A stretch of 64,000 nucleotides of DNA from Brachionus manjavacas (GCA_019054805.1 JAHQIY010000003.1:5518001-5582000), one strand, 5' to 3'; counted from the stretch's first letter, positions 32,457 to 44,869 are shown. Notes: generated by a model from the letters alone, not told the origin. Program-made: numbers and translations.

Positions 32457-35187
32457 ATGTTTCGAATGTTTGTATATATGTATATATGTTCCTTCAACTT
32501 CACGGAAGTCGACAACGAACAACTTAATTCAAATAAAATTGAGCAAATCTGGTGTGTAGCTGAATCGGGGAAGGAAAAAATTCTGTTGGGATGTACGTAT
32601 AGACCAAAAATAATAAGAAACAGTAAGGGGGTATCAGAAAGTAAGGAGACGCACAGGGTGAGAGATAGAGAGATAATCAAATCGATAGAAATGGCGAATA
32701 ATTTAGTAAAACGGGGGTTATATAGTGGATTATTACTGGTGGGTGATTTCAACTATACTGAACTGGACTGGAGTGATAATTTAGAGGCAAAAATTTTAAC
32801 GGAGACAGAGAGTGCGGCAGAATTTGTGAAAAGTCTAAGCGAGGGGTTTTTGACTCAGAATGTCTGTTTTAAAACTTTCCAGAAGGAGCCAAATAAATTA
32901 ACTAACATATTGGATCTAATCATAACAGAGGCGCAGGAGAGAATGGATAACCTTGAACCAGGAGAAGTCCTCGGTGGCAAGGAGAATGGTCATTAGAGTA
33001 TGAGTTGGAGATACAAGTTAAAGGAGAAGGTGAAAGAGTTTGGATACAGGTTTTGGAGGAGTAAATTCAACTACAGGAAGGGGGACTATATAAGAATGAA
33101 CAAATTCTTTGAGAGCATCAATTGGAGAGTTGCTCTTGTGGACAAGAACATCCGCGATTCTTATAAAAAGTTCCTGAAAATATATAATGAAGCTTGTGAA
33201 AGATTTATTCCAAAGATAAAAATTGATGCGAATCGAAGGATCCGGCCACCGTGGCTTACGAAAGATCTCAAATCGTTGATGAGAAGAAAGAGCAATTTAT
33301 GGCTCAGTTGGGTGCAAGGCCATAGAAGAGATACTGGGAAATATGAAGAGTACAAAGAAATTAGCAAAAATGTTAAAAGGGTCATGAACACTAATATCTC
33401 AGCTTATGAGTTGAGGCTTGCAAGCAACTACTCTAAGAATCCAAAAGCACTATACAGTACATGATGAGCAAGCAGAAGGTGAGTGAGAGAATTGGTTCTT
33501 TAACTAAGAAAGACGGGAGTACAACAACAGACAGATGTGAGATAGCGGAGATTTTGAATGAACAATTCGAATCGGTCTTTTCGGTAGAACTTGGTGGCTT
33601 TCAGAATTTTGAAATGAGAACGGAGTTCAAGTGTGATGCAGAAGATAGATTGGAGAGTAGAGATGTGGAAACAAGGTTGGAGAAACTAAATTGCAACAAG
33701 TCACCAGGCGGAGACGGGGTTACACAAAGGGTATTAATAGATTGCTCTCAAGAGTTGTCAAAAGCACTCGCCATCATTTTCAGCAAATCATTAGATGAGA
33801 GAGACGTACCGGATGAATGGAGGGAAGCGAATATTTTCCCATTGTACAAGAGAGGGAGTAAACTCATGGCGTCAAATTACCGACCAGTTTCTTTGACATC
33901 AGTGTGTTGTAAGGTAATGGAAGGAATAGTTAGAGATTGGATAACAGCACATTTAAACAAGTACAGCTTGATCTATAGTAGACAGCATGGTTTTGTTCAA
34001 CTTAAGGCGTGTGTAACTAACCTTTTGGAGTGTCAGCATAAGGTGTCGATGAGCGTGGGTAATAATAAGTGGGTGAATGTACACGGACTTCGAGAAGGCT
34101 TTTGATATGGTTTCACATAGAAAACTACTCATCAAGTTAAGAGCTTATGGAATATGTGGTAAACTGCTCGACTGGATTAAGGCATTCTTGAGCGATAGAA
34201 GGCAAAAGGTGGTTATGGGCACGTCGGAATCAAGGTGGAGAAATATTACAAGTGGTGTGCCTCAAGGATCAGTATTAGGTCCCTTACTTTTCATGATATA
34301 TACCAATGACTTGCCAGACAAAATAAATAACATAATGGAGATGTACGCTGATGATAGTAAGGTGATTTCAGAGGGGAACGAAATGTCACAATCAGATTTA
34401 CAAGCAGATATAAATGAAATAGATAACTGGTGCAATAAGTGGTCAATGTCCTTAAACAGTAATAAATGCAAAATCATGCATTACGGGAAGAAGAACCCTA
34501 GAAACTAATATTACATTCAACATGGTGAAGAAAAAGTATGGTTGCAGGAATCCGAGGTTGAGAAAGATCTGGGTATTATGGTTCAAATGATGGGAAGCAT
34601 AGTAAACAAGTAGAAGCAGCGGTATCTAAAGCTAACAGTGCTTTAGGTAGAATGAGAAAAACTTTCAAATTATTAATAAAGAGTTGTTTAAAAAGCTGTA
34701 CCCAGCTTTCGTCAGAACGCATTTAGAATTCGCTTCGGCGGTATGGAATTCAATGACTAGAAGTGAAATTAATAAGGTCGAGGAAATCCAGAAAATGGCG
34801 ACTAAGATGGTAATAGAATTAAGAGGATTAGAGAACGAAAAAAGACTTAGGGAGCTTGGTTAAACAGACCTGGAAACAAGAAGGAAAAGAGGGGACTTAT
34901 TACAAATATTTAAGATAAAGAAAGGGTTCGAGAAGATAGATTTGGATATAAGAGAGAATGAGGGAGTAAGTGAGGGGACAAGCAGGAGACACAATAGCCA
35001 TATAACAAGGGATAAGCAGGGAAGGACAATGAGGGATAAATTCTTACTTAACCGAACAGCTACAACCTGGAACCTTTTACTCTCGGAAATAGTAGGGACT
35101 GATACGGTCAATCAGTTTAAGGCCAAAATTGATAGACATATGAAGTCGGAGACCAGGAGAAGATCTGTTTACAGAATCTTATACTGA
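32457..35187 (+). pseudogene. LINE endonuclease-reverse transcriptase, broken
   Basis: The endonuclease C-terminal half shows KILLGCTYRPK and LLLVGDFNYTELDW (G-D-F-N motif of the exonuclease-endonuclease-phosphatase fold). A nonsense codon at 32994-32996 interrupts; the same frame then goes on to about 33460 with IRPPWLTKDLKSLMRRKS. A frameshift leads to the RT entry NKSPGGDGVTQRVLIDC and MASNYRPVSLTSVCCKVME. A second frameshift near 34080 precedes DFEKAFDMVSHRKLLIKL, SGVPQGSVLGPLLFMIYTND and the catalytic YADD. The thumb and C-terminal motifs (TRRKRGDLLQIFKIKKGFEK, KFLLNRTATTWNLL) follow after further stops, up to 35187. The order and motifs fit CR1/L2-like clades. It encodes no intact protein. 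Confidence 0.92.
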
Positions 35188-35272
35188 GGAACTTTTACTT
35201 AATGCAACTTAGGTTGCAAGCTGATAAAGTGCAGCGTTATGAACTGCACTCACACTTATGTGATACAGCTCA

Positions 35273-35274
<2 letters not shown>

Positions 35275-35313
<39 letters not shown>
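35275..35313 (+). repeat. (CTA)13 microsatellite
   Basis: Thirteen perfect CTA units directly after the LINE 3'UTR word CAGCTCACA. It is best read as the element's own 3' tail rather than an independent microsatellite. Confidence 0.95.
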
Positions 35314-35399
35314 AAATAAAATAAAGTTTAAAATAAGAAAAAAAATATAAAAAAAAAAATAAAAAATAAAATAAATTAAATAGAAGAAAATTAAAATTA

Positions 35400-37390
35400 G
35401 ATATATTGATATAGAGAATAACAGGATACATTTTTTTAAATGTCTGATTTTTCAGGGAAAAAGGAAGAAATTGTAAGGTAGAAATTACACAATGGAGTTG
35501 GGTATTCAATATATCTTGCTTCGAAACCTTTTTTGTATTCCTCCACAAGTCTGACAACCAATGGAATAGAATGACTCAGTCCTGCCCTAACATACCTCTC
35601 ACTCAACTCAAAAAGACTGTTAGTAGTTTAAGTTTATTATATGCCTCATGATGCATTGTGTTGGAGGGAGTATCATATTTTAGTTTCAAGATGGATCTAA
35701 CTGCTGAATTTTGAATCACTTTTATTTTTTTAATGTTGGTTTCTGTGAGTGAGGCAAGGAAAAGAATAATCGAGAATTGATCCTATTAAGGATTTGTATA
35801 GATTTCCTAATGTTTTGGGTTTAAGGCCCCATTTTTTATTCGATAGATATTTAATAATATTTAGTCTTGAGTTACAGCGCTCTTTTATCTCATCCACCAT
35901 TAAACTAAATGTAAGTTTTGAGTCTAATGTGATTCCTAAGAACTTAACTTTTTCTTTTAGATTTAAACTGTTTTCATATAATTTTAGGTCTAGATTAGTT
36001 TTTTTTCTAGAGTTTTTTTCAAAGATCGTGTAGCATGACTTTTCAACAGACATTTTCATTTTCTATTTGAAAAGCCATTTTTCAATTTCTTTTAAGTACT
36101 TATTAATTAAACTCTCGAGATTTCCTTTCTTTTTAAAAATAAAATAGGTAGCTAAGTCATCTGCAAAAAGAAGAAAGTATTGGTTTTTGGTCTTATTTCT
36201 TTTATGTATGTCATTAATGAAAATGCTGAAAAGAAGCGGACTAATTACTGATCCCTGTGGAACCCCTGCTTTAATTAAGTATTGGTCACTCAAATGTCCG
36301 TTTACTTTTACTTTAAAAGATCTGGAATCGAGAAATGATCTGATCCAGTAAATAAGATAAGGAGGAAGATTAGTTTTAATTAGCTTAAAAATTAGTCCAT
36401 CATGCCAAACTCTATCGAAGGCTTTAGAAATGTCAAAATATAAACAGCAGACTTTTTTCTTTCTATTAAAAGATTCTACTTCTTTTTGTATACGAAAATA
36501 AAGATTAGCCACTGATGTTTTCTAAATCCTGATTGCTCATTTATAAGTAGGTTATTTCTTTCAAGGAAATGGTATATTTTCTTGTATAAATAATACGTTC
36601 AAGTAACTTACCGAGGCAACTTGTCACACTAATAGGACGATAGTCAGAAGGGTCCTCAGTGAGAGGAGATTTCTTTGGGATCATAGTTATACAAGCTATT
36701 TTCCAGGTTTTAGGGACATAACCTTGTTACAAACTGATGTTAAAAAGATGACTTAATTCAGCTAAAGACTCATAAGGGAGATTTTTTAACATTAAGTTGT
36801 GGATGCCATCTATACCTGATCCTGACACTTCTTTTAACTTTTCTAAAGAGGATGTAATTTCTGAAACAGTAATTGGTTCAATCAGATTATTTAGTTCATT
36901 ATTTTTTTTAGGAAACCTGAGATTGTATCTGCTATTTCAGTTTCACTTTCAGATGCATCTAAATCTAAATGAGGACTAAAAGTTGTTTTTAAGATTAAGT
37001 CATCTTTTTAACATGAGTTTGGAAAATTTATTTTTCTCCAAAATGGTCTACTCGATAATGGGTTTTTTCCCATTTTATTAATAAACTCTTGCCAGTTTTG
37101 ATTCCAAAAATCCTTTAAGGTTTGAACGTAACTCAGATGTAAGCTTATTAAATGTCATTTTTAGAGAAGGACATCTTGTTTTCTGAAAAAGTCTTCGAAC
37201 TTTCCTACGTTCCTTAATTAGTAATACAATGTTCTTCGGTAGACTCGATTTAAAAGATTTCTGAGATTGAAAAGGATTACTTGTTTGAGCCGCATTCATG
37301 ATTTTCAATGAAATTAGTTCATTAAGTTTATCAATATTTGAGATTATTTGTCATTTGTTTTTAAAGAAAACAAATGGTTTCAATGTTCAT
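35400..37390 (-). mobile_element. Jockey-like non-LTR retrotransposon, 5'-truncated
   Basis: A minus-strand LINE from the region before the RT to the C-terminus, ending near an A-rich tract at about 35314-35400. No endonuclease was found. It is tail to tail with the CR1/L2-like copy. The RT resembles the fragment at 52.07-52.82 kb, so the two are probably one family. Confidence 0.85.
35600..37308 (-). pseudogene. LINE reverse transcriptase (jockey-like), broken
   Basis: The frame 37308-37078 is the basic pre-RT segment (LPKNIVLLIKERRKVRRLF). At about 36830-36620, in changing frames, come VSGSGIDGIHNLMLKNL and PSDYRPISVTSCLGKLLERI. The frame 36512-36063 holds LYFDISKAFDRVWHDGLIFK, AGVPQGSVISPLLFSIFIND and the catalytic FADD box. 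The frame 36059-35730 has KVKFLGITLDSKLTF and LGNLYKSLIGSILDYSFPCL (thumb). Further frame changes extend it to about 35600. Stops lie between all pieces. The clade assignment (jockey-like) rests on the D-I-S-K-A-F-D-R-V-W-H and A-G-V-P-Q-G-S-V motifs only. Confidence 0.9.
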
Positions 37391-38866
37391 AGAATTTTAA
37401 TTTCTTTAACATATCAATCAATTAAATTGTAAATGAATCAGCTTTTTTATCAAAGATATGAATGGTCTTGATAATTTGGTTTTTGTGTTTTGTCAGGTGT
37501 GCAAAATCTCTGCAAAATGCACTTTGCTTGATTATATTGAAATTTAATTTCAGCTAAACTCTGCAAATTAATCATAATTAGATATTTGATGCAACTTTGA
37601 ATGTTGCACTATGTTACATTTACAGAACTAAGCTTAAACCTTTAGAAAAAAAAGTTATTCAACTTTTTTAAATTTTTTTTCTGTTTTTTTTATCAATTTG
37701 TACTGAATTCCAAAAAACCTGATAATTTAACATTCTAAGGTGTATAAAGTAAGTGTGATTTTCAAAGAATCAATAATTCCAAGATTGTGACAAACAAAAA
37801 TGGTATTCTATTTAAATATTGACAAATTTTGTACAGTTTAAAGCTAGAGAAAAACGTTTTTATTTATTTTAAAACTTTTAAAATTACAGTTTGATGTATT
37901 TACATGTATCTACTAAAAATACCCCCTATTTTCGGCTAATATTACATGAAATTTTACCCGAAAAACCGTAACTATAACATGTAATTATGAACAAGAGTTT
38001 ACAATAAAGGGTTTAAGTTCTGACGTTTTCTTTTTGGCTTTGACATTTGACCAATTCTGATAGAAAGCCAGTAGCCTCACTCAGGGCTCGAGATTATTTA
38101 ACGGGAAAAGTAAACAAGTTTGAAAAAATATAGTAGTTAAACACATTGAAATGGATTAAAATTTAAGTGCTGAAGCATAAAAGGATTTTATCTAATTTAA
38201 TTTTTAATTTATCATTTTGAAAAACCCATTTTAATAGTTTAAAAGATACAAAAATTATAAAATTTTTTAAAAATATTTAGAAATGATAATTATTTTTCAT
38301 TTGTAGATAAAAGAAATAATTTTTATTTCAAAATTTTATTCAGCTTTTGTACGATAAACAGCTTGATTGATTTTTTTTTCAGCATCTTCGTTTTTTATGG
38401 ACACTGCACTTTGTTTTCGACTGAATTTGAAGGACGAACACATTCATTTATTTAGTAACATGTTCTTATTTAATCAATTAATTCAAGGCTATTAAAAAAT
38501 ACTTCTACTTAAAGATATAATCTTTGAAACATGTACTTCATGAAATCATTTATAACCATATTTATCTATTTTCTCATCTTTATAAGTCCAGTAAAATTTA
38601 ATTTGAATTCAGAGATTAAATTTCATTATTTATATTCTGTATTTTTAATATGAATAATTAAAATTTGAAAAAAAAATTTATTTTATTTAATGAATTTAAA
38701 AAAATGGAATAATCTGAAAAATTCTGGGTTAAGAAACGAATCAAATAGATCTTAAATTATTCTAATTCTGCATATTGACTAGAAAATAAATGAATGTTAT
38801 TTTTATTAATTTGATACGGGATGATTAAATTTAATATACAATTTAAGGAATCGCACAGATCTTCTA
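37391..38866. other. Non-coding region with a short dispersed repeat
   Basis: A stretch at 37955-38000 (TACCCGAAAAACCGTAAC, then ATAACATGTAATTATGAACA) is closely matched at 50119-50165, showing an unclassified dispersed repeat. A minus-strand AATAAA for the AP-2 sigma gene lies at 38802-38807. No gene was seen. Confidence 0.55.
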
Positions 38867-39390
38867 CTATTCTTGCTGGGCCAAGGTTTGCAGTTGTTTT
38901 AGCACTTTAGTTTGACTAGTTTCCCTAATCTCGCCAGCCAAAAACATTTCATCTACCACACTATATACCTTTAATTAAAAATTAACTAAATAATCAATAA
39001 AATAAACTAATTTACCTTATAGAAGTTGAAAACTAGGTCTAACTCACAAACGTTGTGGAAGTATTCGTTTAGAACCTCTACAAAATTATGAATGGCTTCC
39101 AGATAGGCCAAATTGTTATCGTTTACATCAACACAAATGCAAAAATAGAGACCCGCATATCGACGGTAAATAATTTTGAAATTTCTAAACTTTTTAAAAA
39201 AATAATTGAAAAATTTTTCCAAAAAAATAAAAATTACTTCAACAAAATTTGTGTGTTTGGCATCTCTCACTGTGACCAAAGCATGAACTTCTTCAATCAG
39301 CTTTTGCTTTTCATCATCGTCAAAATTCATATACCATTTGGCGAGTCTGGTCTTACCAGCTCGATTTTGAATCAAAATAAATCGAATCAT
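38867..39390 (-). CDS. AP2S1: AP-2 complex subunit sigma, three exons
   Basis: The small subunit of the clathrin adaptor AP-2, which binds dileucine cargo signals and phosphoinositide-rich plasma membrane during endocytosis. Exons are 39390-39238, 39189-39016 and 38968-38867, with introns of 48 and 47 bp, giving exactly 142 residues as in mammals. The protein starts [20 protein letters not shown] and includes [40 protein letters not shown] and [10 protein letters not shown], ending in [12 protein letters not shown]. Intron 1 has no in-frame stop and a length divisible by three, so retention would insert 16 residues without a frameshift; conservation of FVE-FRNFK across it shows it is an intron. 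An AATAAA lies at 38807-38802. NDUFC2 lies head to head, 518 bp away. Confidence 0.97.
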
Positions 39391-39908
39391 CCTCTTAACT
39401 ATTGATTTAATAATTTATTATTTTCAAATTATGAAAACTTATTATTTTCAATAAATGATTTTCTAAATGAATAAAATATATGATAAACAAGCTTTAAATT
39501 CGTCAGTTATTATCAAGTAACACAATCGTGTATACCACCAAATTATTTATTCACATACATAAAATATTTCAAAATAAAAATAAAATAAAAATAGACTAAA
39601 AACAAAGCTCGGTGAAGAATGGACATGGAAATCAAGTTTTTATAAATTGGATGTTGATTCTGACATACATTTTATAATAAACTTATAACTAAAATTGTGT
39701 ACATTTTTGGTTAAAAAAATGGAAAAAATTTTAATTATTTATTTGATTTGGTAAATAAATATTTCTTGAACTTAATTTACGTTAGCTTTGCTAAAATTTT
39801 GCTTAACGCTTGCACATATTCTCGCTGAAAGTACAGAAAATATTTAATAATCCAACTCTTATTCAAAAAGCGTCTGTATTATTATAAATTTGAATTTAGT
39901 TTATTAAA
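39391..39908. promoter_or_regulatory. Divergent intergenic region AP2S1 / NDUFC2
   Basis: 518 bp of AT-rich DNA between two opposing start codons, presumably holding both promoters. No specific element was recognised. Confidence 0.5.
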
Positions 39909-40517
39909 ATGGGCGAGGATACTGGTGAAACTAGCCAAAGTTATTTGGAGAAAATAACACCAAAAGATTTGGTGATGTTTTCGCCCACGTCTAGAAAAGT
40001 AATCGCCAAAAACGATTTCAACTACTTGGATGCCGATTATGATCTTCAATTGCCTGACCAGCAACAATTGGATAATATACGTGTTTGGGGTCTGCCTCAA
40101 CTAAGGCTGTTCGATCCGATACCTCTGGGTTTGTTTATTGGTTTTGGCGGTGCCAGTTTGTTTAACTTTTGGAGAAGAAGACCTGCTTTGACAAGTATTT
40201 TTTTTTCTAAATAAAAATTGAGTATTTAATTTTGATTAGAAATTTTAAAATAAGATTTTTTTTCTAGGCATTCAGGTACATTTGGTCTCATCATTGGCAG
40301 TGGCCGGGTTGGCTAAACTTGGATATGCCAAATTTGAGGATTACAGAACTCAAAGAGAATTGGTTGTGTGGGACTATGTGAAAAAACATCCTCAAGACTT
40401 TCCAGAAGTTTTTAATCGTTAGTTTTTGTAAAATTTCTGTCAAAAATTTCTCATTTTTTCAATTAAGCGCCGAAAAAATACAAAGATTTGCTTCTAAGCT
40501 GGAAACCAGTTCGATAA
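39909..40517 (+). CDS. NDUFC2: NADH dehydrogenase 1 subunit C2 (NDUFC2, B14.5b), three exons
   Basis: An accessory membrane-arm subunit of mitochondrial complex I. Exons are 39909-40194, 40268-40417 and 40468-40517, giving 161 residues. After a hydrophilic N-terminus come LPQLRLFDPIPLGLFIGFGG and a first membrane span followed by FWRRRP, then a second hydrophobic span (VSSLAVAGLAKLGY) and YVKKHPQDFPEVFNP. The last exon ends LLSWKPVR. This matches the family pattern R-R-P after the first helix, then Y-x-K-x-H-P-E-D-F-P and a terminal P-(I/V)-R. The second intron begins GTTAGT, where a reader without splicing would meet a stop. The N-terminal extension (about 45 residues) is longer than in mammals. 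An AATAAA lies at 40567-40572. Confidence 0.88.
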
Positions 40518-42324
40518 ATTTTGTTTTAACAACTGATTAAATTTATTAGATTAATTTCCAAAACTTAATAAAGTAAAAATATATTTTATCTTAAAATAAA
40601 AATGGTTATAAACAAAATTATATATTTCATTTAAGTTAAATGATAACTTATTTGTAGTGATTCATTCAGAAATATTATCGAAGTCAATAAATTTCTTAAT
40701 GGTTGTCTAACCTATTTTTATTTTTATTTAAAATAATGTTAAATATTTTGTGGAAATTAGTATTTTGAATTTAAAAGGATCGATCATCTAAAAAATTTAA
40801 CTTCTACTGGAATTTATTCAAAAAAAAAAATGGAAGATCGATTTGAAAATTTTTAAAAATTCCTTTTTATCATTTTTTAAATAATTATAAACTTGACCAA
40901 CAGATTATCACTATTTGATTTACTGAAAAAAAATTTCTATCACTTCTAAAATACAGTTGTAAATTTTTTCAAAAATTGATTAAAAGTAGAGTTTAAAAAA
41001 AAAATAATGTTAATGTTAAGAATTTAAAGATTAAATTTTTTTTTTAAATTTCAATTAATTATAAAATTATTTATTGAAGCATATTTTTATTCTAAGTATT
41101 AAAGGATTCATATCAACCGGTAATATCAAAAATTAAATTGTGATATGAAAATAAATAATATCGTCATATGGATAATATAATTAAAGATTTTGATTTACTA
41201 ATAGTTTATTATTAATTTTAATTTTAACTAATAGTTATCTAATCGAAATCCAAATCAGGGTTCTGCCCCTGGCCCATTTTAATTTGTATTTGACAATTAA
41301 AATTAATCGAAACCTTTTTTAAAGGGTCTCCCTAACCACTACATACTCGAGTCTAACCAACTCACATTCAATCTTTAAAAAAAATTAAAAAACACAACTT
41401 ATATTTTGTCTAACTTTCTTGATGACTTAAAAATTTTTCTAATTTAATATAAATTTATTAATAATATCGATCCTGTAAATAATAAATTTAAATAATGCAA
41501 AAATATTGTCAATTAAATCCTTAAAATTTTAAAAATATATTTACAAAAAATTGTATTACTTGCAGGGATCTCCTAGTTTTAATTAAAATAATCTTCATAA
41601 TTTTAAGTGTTTTTTTTGATATTTAGCAATGTGCTGATAAAAACAACTAAGAAAAATGATAGAATTATAATATCTGTCAAAGATCTTCTGTATCACTATG
41701 CTTGGATTTGATCTTAAACTTTTAGTATTGATTCTAAATATCATTATTTTCTAAATTTTAAATATTTTTTCAGCTTAATTAAAAGTTTTATCTTTAAATT
41801 TCAATTCCTGATTAGCACAATAACTCACAGCTTAAAACACTAAAAAGTCAAAAGGTTTTAGAAATTAATTTGCTATCGAAGCATTATTTTTTATATTTTT
41901 AATAATTAATAGAAGATTATTCTATTTTTTCTTTATAATTATTTATCTTTATTAGCATTTATAACATATATAAACCTCCCCTCTCTGGTTTAGAAAAAAT
42001 TTGTCTCTTTTCATTTAAGTAGCAAGATTTGAAAAAAATTTCATTTCAAGTTGTAATTTAAAAAAGATAAAATTTGATCAGATTTTAACTGAACCAAATG
42101 TGAAATTAGTTTAGAGATTTTTTCAAATATGTTTTTACCGGTCTAATTTATAATTTAAAATTAAAAAAATCATTAAGATAATCTTAAGAATTTTTGTTGT
42201 CAATACATATTTGACATAAATGCTAAATGATATATTTTGGATCATATGTCTACTTGCTAAAAATATGAAACTCATTTTTAATTTTTAGAAAAATTCGTTT
42301 TATCTCTCTTCAACAAGAAAGAAA
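40518..42324. other. Non-coding AT-rich region
   Basis: The spacer between NDUFC2 and presenilin; no gene or repeat was identified. Confidence 0.5.
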
Positions 42325-44629
42325 ATGTCTGACTTGTTGGATAACAGTGTAAATGAATACGATTTGTTAAAAGCCGCAAATCGTCAATTGGAAAATTATA
42401 GATCTGTTAGAATTATTCATTTTGGATGTAAAATAATTTAACAATTTTTTTTGAGTAGATTAACACCGAAAATATGCCATCTTCATCAATTAATTCGGAA
42501 GCTGAGGTCAAAATTATAGAACCGAGAAATCCAAGAAGATCTAGAGATCAAGGAGATGACCAAGCATCGGTTGAGTTGGCAAACAGAAATGGGAGTCCGA
42601 GTAATGAAGAGGAAAATTTAGATGAGATTCAGGAAGAATTAGTTCTGAAATACGGTGCCCAGCACGTAGTTAAATTATTTGTTCCAGTAACAATTTGTTT
42701 GATTTTTGTAATTGTCAGCTTAAGTGCCATTAAGTCTTATCAGAAAAGCAATGGAGCACAATTGTATGATTTATTTATGAATTTTTTTTTACAAAAAATT
42801 AATTTTAAACTTTTTTAGAATTTACACTCCTTTTAACGAAGATTCACAGGACTCTAACGGAACTAAACTATGGATGTCGATTGCCAATGCATCTATTTTC
42901 ATTGGAGTAGTGGTTGTTATGACAGTGGTTCTTATTTTATTATACAAATTCAAATTTTATAAAGTTATTCACGGCTGGCTTGCTTTTTCATCATTGATGC
43001 TATTGTTTTTGTTCACGTTTATGTTTATTACTGAATTTTTTAAGCAATTTAACATTGTGATTGACATGATTACTTTGTGGATTTTGCTTTGGAATTTTGG
43101 CATTGTGGGGATGGCAGCTATTCACTGGAAGGGACCCCTGATACTTCAGCAAATTTTTTTGATATTTACATGTGTTCAAATGGCATTGATTTTTATAAAA
43201 TATCTACCCGAGTGGACTACATGGGTTCTATTGGCGTTTATTTCAATATGGGACTTGATCGCGGTTCTTTGTCCATTTGGTCCTCTGCGAATTTTGGTCG
43301 AGACTGCTAAAACTAGAAACGACAATTTGTTTCCATCTATGGTTTATTCATGTAAATTTTATTAAATGTGACCAACGCTGGTCGCATAATTTTTTACCAA
43401 AATATAGGTGGCTGAGGCTAAAAAAATATCAAAAATTCTATATAATAATTATATCATGTGACCAAAGCCAAAAATTAAAAAAATATAAAATATTCAAATT
43501 AATTTTCAGACCTTTTTTTCAAAATATTTACCACAAAGTTCTTATTTTACCGAATAACGTTTTTTGCTAAGACCTTCTTTGACAGTTCAAAAGATTCAAT
43601 TTTCTCAGCTATTTCAGGGGCTAAAATTTTATAATTGAGCTTTTTAAAGTTAAGAATTCATAATCTTTATTTACTTTTCACTAGTGATGTAGCATCTCAT
43701 CTTTAATTTAGCTTCATTTATTTTTTTTGATCAAGTTTTTTTAATTAAGTGACCAAAAATTAAATCATGTGAACAACTTGGTCACAAAATATGTGAGTAG
43801 CATTCATTACCTATAAAAAAGATATTTTTTTATCACTTAAGGGAAAAGGCCCGTTGTTTTTATTCATATATCCAAAAAGACTTTTTAAAAAACATTCTCT
43901 AAGAACGGATAAACAAAAAATTTTCAAATAGAAAATAGATTTTGATTACAAAGATCTGGCTAAATATTTCACTTAGATCTCTTTGAATTTTATTGTTTAC
44001 CAAGAATTTATTTTATTTTCTCCAAAAGCTACTTTAATGTACATGATGGCAACGGGAGCTGATAGCGATATTCCTATGGAAAGGGATCTTACATCTAATT
44101 TAAACCAGGTAGAAAACGAAAATCAAAATACACAATCAAGAAGTCCAACTCAAGGTGGTGATCTAAGGAATAGACACAGTGGTGCGAGAGCTAATCATGC
44201 TAATCGTCAAACGATCCAAGAGTTAGAGCACCAACAACAGGAAGAGGAAGAGAGTAAATTTAAAAAATAAGTTTTTTTTACTAATAAATCTGATTGTTCT
44301 AGACGGTGTAAAATTGGGTCTAGGAGATTTCATTTTTTACAGTATCTTAGTTGGAAAAGCATCAATTTTAGGAGACTGGAACACAGTGATTGCGTGTTTT
44401 GTTGCAATCCTGATTGTAAAATTTTAATTTTAGAAGTTTAAAAATTTAATTTTTTTAATTTTTTTTTAAACAGGGTCTTTGCTTGACACTAGTGTTATTA
44501 GCTGTTTTCCATAAACCCTTGCCAGCATTGCCAATATCATTGTTTTTTGGTCTTATATTTTACTTTTTGACCAATTTGGTTGTGCGTCCATTTTATGATA
44601 ATCTAACTTATTATCAAGTTTTTATATGA
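42325..44629 (+). CDS. PSEN: Presenilin, six exons
   Basis: The catalytic subunit of gamma-secretase, an aspartyl intramembrane protease that cleaves Notch and other type I membrane proteins. Exons are 42325-42405, 42459-42763, 42819-43351, 44029-44253, 44303-44415 and 44474-44629; introns are 49-58 bp except the third (677 bp). The product is 470 residues (human PSEN1 467). An acidic N-terminus precedes membrane span 1 after [20 protein letters not shown]. Span 6 holds [20 protein letters not shown] with catalytic Asp274; span 7 holds [13 protein letters not shown] with Asp390; KPLPALPIS gives the PAL motif at 436-438. The hydrophilic loop (exon 4) is Gln/Asn-rich and begins after YSSTLMYM. 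The residue before Asp274 is Trp, where nearly all presenilins I know have Tyr. An AATAAA lies at 44735-44740. Confidence 0.96.
43352..44028 (+). other. Presenilin intron 3 with clustered GTGACCAA words
   Basis: The only long intron of the gene (677 bp; the others are 49-58 bp). GTGACCAA occurs at 43368-43375, 43458-43465 and 43749-43756, with its complement TTGGTCAC at 43778-43785. The first copy sits in a near-palindrome GTGACCAACGCTGGTCGC. This could be a decayed inverted-repeat insertion or a binding-site cluster; the sequence does not decide. Confidence 0.5.
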
Positions 44630-44869
44630 GCTTATTAGAAACAGAATAATGAAGAAAATGCTTCTATTTTGAAAGTTAAGAATTGCGTTGTAGATCTTTT
44701 CCAAAATTAAAAAAAAATATATAAAAATTTATACAATAAAACTTTATTAATTGAAAATTTTGTAAAATTGCATGTTCAATCATTATTTTTCTAACAAACA
44801 TTTAAGGATTAATTAAGTGTAATAAATTTAAAAAAAAAATTTTGTTTTATTTTCCATCTTTTCTGCGCA
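44630..44869 (+). other. Presenilin 3' flank
   Basis: 3'UTR with an AATAAA at 44735-44740, then AT-rich DNA. Confidence 0.6.

Larger units (their letters stand above)
32450..35313 (+). mobile_element. CR1/L2-like non-LTR retrotransposon, 5'-truncated, (CTA)13 tail
   Basis: A plus-strand endonuclease-RT polyprotein fragment, missing the N-terminal part of the endonuclease. It ends in a short 3'UTR and a perfect (CTA)13 microsatellite at 35275-35313. Microsatellite 3' tails are typical of CR1/L2-type LINEs. Stops and frameshifts show the copy is inactive. It meets a second LINE in the opposite orientation at about 35.4 kb. Confidence 0.9.

Noticed and set aside
35275-35313. Independent trinucleotide microsatellite or Val-rich coding repeat
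   Set aside because: Its position exactly at the LINE 3' end explains it as the element's tail; the antisense Val run is meaningless.
39190-39237. In-frame 16-residue insertion in AP-2 sigma
   Set aside because: The segment is bounded by GT and AG, encodes Phe/Lys background, and the family is continuous across it, so it is a 48-bp intron.
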